Of a stretch of 64,000 bases of DNA, positions 56,846 through 64,000 are shown in pieces. The stretch lies in the NCBI GenBank assembly GCA_030685235.1, contig MU839088.1, forward strand, positions 310,001-374,000, given 5' to 3'. Under the pieces are notes generated by a model. The model saw nothing but the letters and a program-made list of their open reading frames with translations. It searched no databases and had not been told where the DNA came from. The stretch is from Copromyces sp. CBS 386.78. Its lineage: Eukaryota; Ascomycota; Sordariomycetes; Sordariales; Sordariaceae. Both the position numbers and the translations under genes were made by a program. Position 1 is the stretch's first letter, and every line of letters begins with the position of its first letter.

Positions 56846-58010
56846 TACGTACGTGCTTACCTACCTATGTTTTATGGAAGAAACTGGAAGCGAAGGTGTG
56901 GTATCGGTGAAAAGTTAATGATTGATGAGCGAGATGAAATGAAATAGCGATCAAACTTACACATGCGACCCGGAGTGATGATGGAACTTGTGATGCGATG
57001 TGTGATGCCGGATGCCACTGGAGTTGCCATGGCTCGATATGTATTTATCCCGTTCATCCAATCTTACTTATTATCTCATCGATGATCAACTCGAGCCGAG
57101 TCCGATGAAAGAAGATGGAGTGAGACGAGATGCAATGGTGGTAGATTGTCGCGTAATTTTGTTTCTGTTTGTTCGCGCCTTTCAATGTATAGCTTCTTTT
57201 CTTGTCAGCCTTTTCTCTTCATCTTGATCTTATCCGAGAATTGTATCTACTATGGGCGTTCGCCAACGTCCAAACGCCTCAATTACACAGGAGGCCATTC
57301 CAGGCCAGCTAAGGATAAATGTCAACCTCACAATACAGCAAGCACCAAAGGAATCAAGGACGAAACAAACTCTCTTCCATTAGAGTGACGGGAGTTAGTT
57401 AGTTCTAGCCAAGGTTCTAACTCGAGTGTTGGCCGCGAAAGGAATAATAGAAGGAGGGTCACCGCAGGGCAGAGGAGTATACAGAGAGAGAAGCAACGGA
57501 GGCATAGGTGCTGTTCGCTTCGTTCCCTCTTGTCGACCAAGACCCGAACTTTCGACCGAAGAGGGGAATCCATCATAGGGGCCCTCTATGGAGTAGTAGC
57601 CACCAAAGGTCCAGGGAAGTGAGCCGATACCGCAGTCTAGTAATACCATGCATGAACTTGTTGTTTGGTCCACTGACGGTCAATGAATACCGTCCCTTTC
57701 CGAAGCGTAACACATCCATTATACAATAACACATCTGGATATGGTAGATGATATGTCAGGACACTTTTGAAAGACGGAATTGCAATTAGACACCAGAGGG
57801 TATGAAACCACGAACACCACCCCAGAAAATCAGTGATCCGCCCCATCCATCCAACCCTTCCTTTCCTTTCCTGTCCCTGGCCTGGCCAGCCAGTACCCAT
57901 GCCATGTCTAGTCCTACCAGAAGAAAAGTGCAACAACTGGAATAAAACTTGACCTCCTCTAGCTAGTCATCTAGCTGTTTACATCTCTACCCCACCACAC
58001 GTTCCCACGC
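56846..58010. other. Convergent 3' region between the MFS and RPAP1 genes
   Basis: Both neighbours end here. Only short domain-free frames; no repeats or RNA genes recognised. Confidence 0.5.
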
Positions 58011-59477
58011 TCAAAGCCCCCTCCACTTCTCCTTCCACCCCCCCTTCTCAAACAACCACATGGCCTCAATAGCATACGCCCTCACACTAACACTGCCCAC
58101 CCCCTCCTCCACCCCGGCCGCCTCCCCGATACTCTCCAACACCCTTCCCTCCTGGAAACACCTCCACAGCGCAAACGCCAAATCATCCTCACTGCCATCC
58201 CTCCCTCCCGCTCCTGTTCCCCACTCCCCCTTTCCCAAACGGAACAACATCCGCCCCAACGTCCTGAACGCGATGCACCTTTGGCTATTAACACTACTCC
58301 TCGCCAGCCTGGCCAGCTCGGGGATCGTATACCCGGCAGCCTCGGGGGCTTCGCCGTGGTGATGCAGGCCCTTGGAGACGGGAATCTGGCGCGAGAGGCG
58401 GGGCGGGATGAGGCGGCCCTTGAAGTCAAACCGTAAAGCGGAGACGGGGAGCGAGGATTGGCCCGGGTAATAAGGGGATTCCTGGTCGGCGGGCGAGTCT
58501 TGGGTGGGGAGGGGCGCCATCCAGGCGAGCTTGGAGGGGTCGACGGGAAGCGAGGGGAAGAACTTTTGGTGCAGGGTGGCGAGGAAGTCAGGATCGGAAG
58601 GGTCGAGGTCGGGAGGGGCGGGGGCGGCGGGGAAGTGAAGGCCTTTGAGCTCTTCGTCGCCGTCGCCGTGGTTGTGGTTGTGGGATGGGTTGGTGCATGG
58701 GGTGGTGGGAGTCGGTGGCTCGGAGAAGGAGCCGGCGGTCGGCGAGGTGGGTGTGGCGAGGTCGTCGGCGGAGAAGCACGTCTTTTGGGGGTAGGGCGTG
58801 GGCGGTTGTTTGGTTCGGATGGGGAAGCTGCCGTGGGGAGGTTGTTCGGGGGCGAGGTCCTCGTTGAAGGTGACGGTCTTTTTGGGTTTCTTTGGTTGTT
58901 CTGTCACTTCTTGTTCGTCTTGTACGTATGCGCTTTTCGAGGTCGAGGTCTTGATCGAGGGTGGCTTCTTGTAGGAGACGGACGGACCGCTGCCGTCTGC
59001 CTTGTTCTCGGTCGGCTCCTCGATTGGTTTTTCGGGAATGTCCCAGACTTTGGGGTCGTTGTTATTGGAGCCGTCGTCGACATTTGCTCGTCGGAGGAGC
59101 ATCTGGATAAGTCTAGGGTCAAGCCCGTTGAACAAGTCGCGTTGGGCTTCGGCAATTTCTTCTGGCGACATGGAGCTCAGTAGCTTGTCGTTCTCTTGGG
59201 CAATCCTTTGCTTCTCGGACTTGATAGGGTCTGCATCCTTTTCGAGCGTTGCGCCACTGGTGAACTTGATGGAGGGTGATGGTGTTGATGAGGTCGCTGG
59301 GGATGACGATGACGATGGGTCTGCTTGCTGTTGTCGCTGCTTCTTGAAGGCCGAGACTCGTTTTTTGGGAGCGGGAAACCCTCCAGAGGAAGCGGACGGA
59401 GGAGTTGGGAACGAGGGAGGTTTCAGCTCGCCAACTTTGCGTTCCTTGACATTGTGGATTTCGAGATTGCCGTCCAT
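58011..59477 (-). CDS. rba50: RPAP1/Rba50-type RNA polymerase II assembly factor
   Basis: Intronless, 488 residues from ATG 59477; an in-frame ATG at 59627 would add 50 Pro-rich residues. I chose the shorter form because it starts next to the conserved leader (IHNVKERKVGE, then GFPAPKKRVSAFKKQRQQ). The RPAP1 N-terminal domain lies at about 103-132 (SMSPEEIAEAQRDLFNGLDP). The C-terminal domain lies at about 347-420 (ALRFDFKGRLIPPR, then SVNSQRCIAFRTLGRMLFRL). The linker is Pro/Thr-rich with a His/Asn run. In yeast, Rba50 assists assembly of the Rpb3 subcomplex and nuclear import of Pol II. The protein lacks the large C-terminal extension of animal RPAP1, as expected for fungi. Confidence 0.88.
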   Translation of the reverse strand: MDGNLEIHNVKERKVGELKPPSFPTPPSASSGGFPAPKKRVSAFKKQRQQQADPSSSSSPATSSTPSPSIKFTSGATLEKDADPIKSEKQRIAQENDKLLSSMSPEEIAEAQRDLFNGLDPRLIQMLLRRANVDDGSNNNDPKVWDIPEKPIEEPTENKADGSGPSVSYKKPPSIKTSTSKSAYVQDEQEVTEQPKKPKKTVTFNEDLAPEQPPHGSFPIRTKQPPTPYPQKTCFSADDLATPTSPTAGSFSEPPTPTTPCTNPSHNHNHGDGDEELKGLHFPAAPAPPDLDPSDPDFLATLHQKFFPSLPVDPSKLAWMAPLPTQDSPADQESPYYPGQSSLPVSALRFDFKGRLIPPRLSRQIPVSKGLHHHGEAPEAAGYTIPELARLARSSVNSQRCIAFRTLGRMLFRLGKGEWGTGAGGRDGSEDDLAFALWRCFQEGRVLESIGEAAGVEEGVGSVSVRAYAIEAMWLFEKGGWKEKWRGL

Positions 59478-62073
59478 CGTGTCGCTGTTGTGTCGAGGTG
59501 TATTGGGGACGTTGGCCGGTGATGGTGGTGGTGGTGGTGATGGCGATAATGGGGGATAATGTATGCGGCGCTCAACAGAGCAGTGGATGGAGCCAGTGGA
59601 TTTCTTGATACTACGAGACACGGCCATCCATCCGGCATAAGGTTCAAATAAATCAAACGAGGGGCTTGCCTGCCGAAGGAAAGCATTGTCAGCGGCGGAT
59701 CCCGGCTTTGCGCACCAAGCACTGCATTAGCGTCGATCCAAGACTCGAGGGGTACACAGTATTTACGCTAGCATCTACAGTGTATTACCGTGCGCGGCCT
59801 GGGGCTCCATCTGGCCCCATTTTGGTCGTCTGTTTCGCGTTTCGTATTCCAAAATACAACATGCACACATTGCCCGCTGGTCCGGTGGTCTAGAGAAAGG
59901 CTTTAGTTCCGCCCGGTTACGATCAGCATGAGATGAGCTTGTTTCCAACATGCTGCTCGATTATGCCAAGTGAGCTCATCCGATTTCCTCTTTGTCAGTC
60001 AGTCACTTGACGGTATCTTTGGCCGTCGTGCTTTGTGTGTCTGCCGGGCGAGGGTGGTGGTGGTGGTGTCTGAGATCGTGTCATTCCATGTCGCACCAAG
60101 ATAATGCGGCCATAGGTACCTATTGCATGATGCACGAGAAGCATATTTCGGACTCACAATTTTATTTTGTCTTCAGTTGTTATCACCTCCTCAGTAAGCT
60201 GCACTGTGAGTTTAAATCTTGCAACACACTTGGCTAACCGCAGCCGCGAATCTCTTTCACTTTCCTCAGTTCGTGTGGCTTGACCAACCCGTCCAGCCGC
60301 ATTGACGAGTGCCTGGCAGCAGAGTTTCGTCGCGGTTATTGTCGCTAACGAGTGGGTCACACAAGCGCGGCTCCAAACCTATGTCGCGCAGCATCCATGC
60401 CGAATCCGGAACAGGGTGTATCGGTACGTACCGGGTACGGGTGCTTATGCCTGACAAGGGGTCTGGGAGTGGCCCGTGTCCCTTTCATCCGCCTCTCAGT
60501 CTCATCGCTGTTGCGCTAGCACGAGGTACATTACTCTCACCTCAACTTCCGTCTTTCACATCTTCCTGCGTCAGGGCAGAGGCAGCTTGCTTCAACGGTT
60601 AGTCACCCGTACACTACAGAGCGGTGCGTGTGTCGTGTGGAGTCATGCATCGGGACCCCAAACGGCCCGTCACTCACAAGCCACTTTTGGAAGAAGGACT
60701 GTGGCCCCTGCGAGGCGTTGCAGTCCAGTCCAATGATCGAGTGTAACCCTGCTTCTCCATCAGCCGTTTCTGCTACATACTTATTCCCATTGGCCCAGAA
60801 TGCAACATTTACTTGAGTGCCTCTATCGCTCGCACTCGCTCTTGTATTTTCCCGTTTCCCTCCACTCTCAGGTGAGTGCTAAGGCAATCTGCTAACTGCT
60901 TGGCATTGTACACTGGCACTTCAGAGCAGAGCAGGGTCAATGTTTCTGATTCGCCTTGGTGAGTCTACTATCCAGGCCACTGCGTTTGGTATTGTCGGGG
61001 CCCCGGGTTTCCCTTTTGTCTTGACTTGTCGTTCCTAGCCATGCCCATTATTTGCATGCAATTGGGAGACCATGGCCATTGCATTTTAGCAGCTGCTGGC
61101 GCTGCAAAATAATTAATCGTTCCCATTCAACACGTAGCCATCCATCCATCCATCCATCCCGCTCCGGTGTTTTCTATTTCCCCCTTCCTCGCACGACCTT
61201 CCCACCTCCGCCACTTCTCTCCCTTTCTCTTCTCTCTCTCCCACCAAAACACCCACCGACTTTTGCACTGCAATTGACAAAACCCATCATAACCAACCTC
61301 TTTTGTCGAGTTACGCATTTCAAAAGTCGATTTTCCATTTTCGCAAACCCCGCCGCATCCAAGCATACAACGCGATTGCCCATTCCCCCGTCCGCTCGGT
61401 CATATTTGGGCATTTTTCACTACCGTGTCGCCAGGTTCTGGCAGGTGGTGCAGCATCTCGGGAGAAGTTGAGGATATTCCCAACCGGCAAATCCCCACTT
61501 TTCGAAGCACAGGCCGACGAGTTGCTACGAGGCAGGTCACGTTACCACGGCTTGGAGCCAAGTCTCGCCCAGTTCAGCCAAAGTGCAGCATCAGTGCATC
61601 CCGCCCCCCCAGGCCAAACCACGCACCCCTTGGCAGTTTCTTGATTGGCTGTTCCCGGCAGGCCCCCCACTGCGCGAACCGATTGGACACCCCCGGGAGC
61701 CGTCACCACATCACAGGCCAGGCAAGCCAAGCCAGGGCACATTGGGGAACCCACTAAAGGAACACCCACCGAACACCGAAGCCAGGCCGGCCCAGATCCC
61801 AGCCCGCCAACTCACGGCAAGGCACCACTATCATTATCGGCACATAGCTAGCATCTGTACCACGGCACGAGCATTCGATTCAACACAACTCGAGAGACAC
61901 GACGCGACACGAGAGACACCGAGGACCGCGTACCCGGGATATAGTCAGTCGATCATCAGCAGAACAGGTACCTGTTCCCGTCGGTACAGCCACGGCCACA
62001 ACCCACAACCCAACTACTATCCGGTACCTCTTCACTGTCCCCAAAAGAAGCGATCGCGCAGAAACCGCCCGAT
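59478..62073. other. Divergent intergenic region between rba50 and hpc2
   Basis: About 2.6 kb carrying both promoters and probably a long hpc2 leader. It contains a CATC tetranucleotide run near 61137-61158. The open frames (61052-62086) have low-complexity composition and no domains. Confidence 0.5.
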
Positions 62074-64000
62074 ATGGACGAGATAGTTGTTGATCCCGGT
62101 TCTAGCGCCGCCCAGTTCAGTATCATGCAGTCGCAACAACCGCCCCAACACGGCCCCGAGGTCCGTTTGACCGCCGCCGGTGTGCCCCGCAAGAAGCCCG
62201 GCCGCAAACCGAAACCCAAAGACCCCGCCGACGAGAACTCGACCGCCACCGAACAGCTGCCCAAGCAGCGCCGTCCGCGCAAGCCCAGAGACCCCAATGC
62301 CCCTCCCATCCAGAGAAAGAGGAAAGCGGCCGACGCCCCCGATGCCGCCGACCACGACACCTCGATGGAGATTGATACCTCGTTGGCTTCTGCCAATCGT
62401 TATCTCGGCGGCCCCAGCAGGCTAGAAGCACCTATTATTTCTCTCCATCAACGGGCGCAGAAGATACCCAAACGCGAGACATCCCATGCCGTGTCCATGA
62501 GCCATCTGCTCAACGAAGATGACCCCCCGCCGAAGCCCCAGCCTGCCGCTGCCAAACAAGTGTATGATCCCGTAAGAAGCAGTTACGACCCAGTCCGCGA
62601 AACCATGATGTCCAGAGACGTTTTCGGCACCGGCTCTATCATGGGCTCGCCCCGCGCACCTGCCTCACAACCGGTTATTAACCGCGCCAGCGCCTCGCCA
62701 TCGATTGCGAGCTTGGTCGATCCTCCTGCTCCCACCAACATCATTTCGCCTGGCCCGTCACACCAAACGCCTTACAGCACCGCCCCTACCAAGTCGCGCC
62801 TTCAGGAGTCAACATCTGCTACTCCTTCATCATCCAACCCTGTGCGCCCCACGCCACAACAAATCACCAAGCCGCAAATTATCGAAGTCAGGCGTGCCCC
62901 TCCGCCGCCTCCCGCACCATCGGCCTCCCAAAGAAAGCCGTCGCCCCCCAAGAACTCGTTCACTAGCATGTCCACAGTTCCGCCGACGTCATCGGCAGCA
63001 GCCGCTACCAACGCAGCAACAGCGGCCCCGTCAACAACAGCTCCCCCCACCAACAACAAGAAGCTCACAGCTCTTGTGCAACAGGAACGCGAAAGCACCA
63101 ATTCCCGTGGAAACAAGACCGGGAGCAACCACTCTTCAGAAGCGGTTAAACGTGATGGAGGCAGCAACAGCCTGAGAGATGCCCTCCTTCCCCCCTTACC
63201 CTCTATCGGTGGACACGGCACCGAGCGCTCCATCCTCGACTTTGGCAAAGCCAACCCCGGTCAGGAAATCGAAGCACCCTCCATCAAGATCCACATCCCT
63301 TTGAACGGCGAAACAAACAAATACGTCAACTTCATGCGCATGGCCGAGGGGCAATACGGTTGGGACGCTTTACACCCTCGACAAGCAGCCAACCGGGAGC
63401 GCAAAGCACGCATCGCAGCCGCTACTGCCGCGCTCGAGAAGTCAGTAGGCACTAGCGGGCGGGAATCGGGAGAGGAAATGGACGAGGACATCCAATCCGA
63501 CGCGGAGAACAGCAATATCGAGATGGGCGGCATGGGCGGTGTTGGTCTTAATCCCACTACGAATGGCATCGCTTCTGGTCCAGAGGCACCAGCAAAGCCG
63601 GCGAGGAAAAAGAGGAATTTCAAGGAGGATGAATACGATATCGATGATGACTTTGTCGACGACTCGGAGATGCTCTGGGAGGCGCAAGCGGCTGCTTCTA
63701 GGGATGGCTTCTTCGTGTACTCGGGTCCGCTGATTCCCGAGGTACCCAAGCCTGAAGTGGCACCACCTGCACGTCGCGGACGCGGTGGAGGAAGGGGCAG
63801 CAGAGGCGGACGAGGCGGGACAACGCGCGGTGGTGCTGCTAGCGCGGCACATGGAGCGGATGGTACAGCAACGGAGAAACCAAGTGGACGAGGTAGGGGT
63901 GGTGGACCGGGGAGCCGAGGCGGTCGGGGCGGTGGAGATGGGACACGAAAGCCGAGGATTACGAAACTGGAGAAGGAGCAGAGGGACAGGGAAAAGGCGG
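62074..64000 (+). CDS. hpc2: HPC2/ubinuclein-type histone chaperone subunit (HIR complex), 3' end beyond the window
   Basis: An open frame from ATG 62074 runs to the right edge without a stop (642 codons visible). Near the start are basic Gly/Arg/Pro motifs of AT-hook style (KKPGRKPKPKDP, RRPRKPRDPNAPP). A long disordered Ser/Pro/Ala region follows. A segment with DFGKANPGQEIEAPSIKIHI and NKYVNFMRMAEGQYGWDALHP comes next, then the HUN (HPC2/ubinuclein) domain at about 512-552 with KEDEYDIDDDFVDDSE and DGFFVYSGPLIPE. RG/RGG-rich repeats and a basic stretch close the visible part. HPC2 helps the HIR complex deposit H3-H4 outside S phase and represses histone genes. A GTAAGA at 62572 is not used, because the frame stays open and sensible through it. 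Confidence 0.9.
   Translation, partial: MDEIVVDPGSSAAQFSIMQSQQPPQHGPEVRLTAAGVPRKKPGRKPKPKDPADENSTATEQLPKQRRPRKPRDPNAPPIQRKRKAADAPDAADHDTSMEIDTSLASANRYLGGPSRLEAPIISLHQRAQKIPKRETSHAVSMSHLLNEDDPPPKPQPAAAKQVYDPVRSSYDPVRETMMSRDVFGTGSIMGSPRAPASQPVINRASASPSIASLVDPPAPTNIISPGPSHQTPYSTAPTKSRLQESTSATPSSSNPVRPTPQQITKPQIIEVRRAPPPPPAPSASQRKPSPPKNSFTSMSTVPPTSSAAAATNAATAAPSTTAPPTNNKKLTALVQQERESTNSRGNKTGSNHSSEAVKRDGGSNSLRDALLPPLPSIGGHGTERSILDFGKANPGQEIEAPSIKIHIPLNGETNKYVNFMRMAEGQYGWDALHPRQAANRERKARIAAATAALEKSVGTSGRESGEEMDEDIQSDAENSNIEMGGMGGVGLNPTTNGIASGPEAPAKPARKKRNFKEDEYDIDDDFVDDSEMLWEAQAAASRDGFFVYSGPLIPEVPKPEVAPPARRGRGGGRGSRGGRGGTTRGGAASAAHGADGTATEKPSGRGRGGGPGSRGGRGGGDGTRKPRITKLEKEQRDREKA

Noticed and set aside
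1..64000. CRISPR arrays, bacterial-type operons, phage or virus genes
   Set aside because: Spliced eukaryotic genes throughout; no regularly spaced direct repeats and no phage or viral genes seen.

Overview
This window comes from a filamentous ascomycete, most likely Neurospora or a very close member of the Sordariaceae. Genes are widely spaced, many intergenic gaps are 1-10 kb, and introns are short (57-132 nt) with CTAAC/CTGAC-type branch sequences. The gene content is fungal: an AP-1 bZIP, PEX14, NDC80, SCP160, a p21-activated kinase, RPAP1/Rba50 and HPC2. One 2.6-kb AT-rich block carries the signature of repeat-induced point mutation (RIP). Twelve protein genes look intact or run off a window edge. 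Two more are recognisable but broken: a CCC1-type transporter relic and a GH43 gene with a 1-nt frameshift. There is one intron-containing tRNA-Ile.

Layout, left to right. A partial unknown gene (minus) runs off the left edge. The AP-1 redox regulator (plus, 4 exons) follows at 2.8-4.7 kb. Next come a CCC1 relic (minus, 5.8-6.75 kb), a 73-residue protein (minus, 7.8-8.1 kb), an inverted-repeat element (8.5-8.9 kb) and a hormone-sensitive-lipase-type hydrolase (minus, 9.3-10.9 kb). PEX14 (minus) and NDC80 (plus) diverge at 12.1-16.7 kb. VPS25 (plus) and the multi-KH protein SCP160 (minus) converge at 17.5-22.9 kb. A 9.7-kb stretch without a recognisable gene separates SCP160 from the PAK-family kinase (plus, 32.7-35.8 kb). 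A short-chain dehydrogenase with a mitochondrial-type leader lies at 38.5-39.6 kb.

At 43.6-46.2 kb lies a RIP-mutated repeat. One strand still holds a frame of about 1.7 kb interrupted only by TAA/TAG, as expected from mutated Gln codons, with a short unmutated GC island beside it. Then come a proline-rich protein (46.9-49.1 kb), tRNA-Ile(AAU) with a 27-nt intron (49.55 kb), the frameshifted GH43 gene (49.9-51.5 kb), two compact terminal-inverted-repeat elements (52.6-52.9 and 53.5-53.7 kb), an MFS transporter (54.7-56.8 kb), RPAP1/Rba50 (minus, 58.0-59.5 kb) and HPC2 (plus, from 62.07 kb, open at the right edge).

The genes form no operon or biosynthetic cluster. They are independent housekeeping functions: redox transcription, peroxisome import, kinetochore, ESCRT-II, mRNA/ribosome-associated KH protein, Rho-GTPase signalling, Pol II assembly and histone chaperone. 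The most novel material is the mobile-element record: three TIR elements and the RIP fossil. Next are the two broken genes, a natural 10-histidine N-terminus on the GH43 enzyme, and an MFS intron whose 3' splice site follows 20 adenines. All assignments come from reading the sequence; no database search was run.
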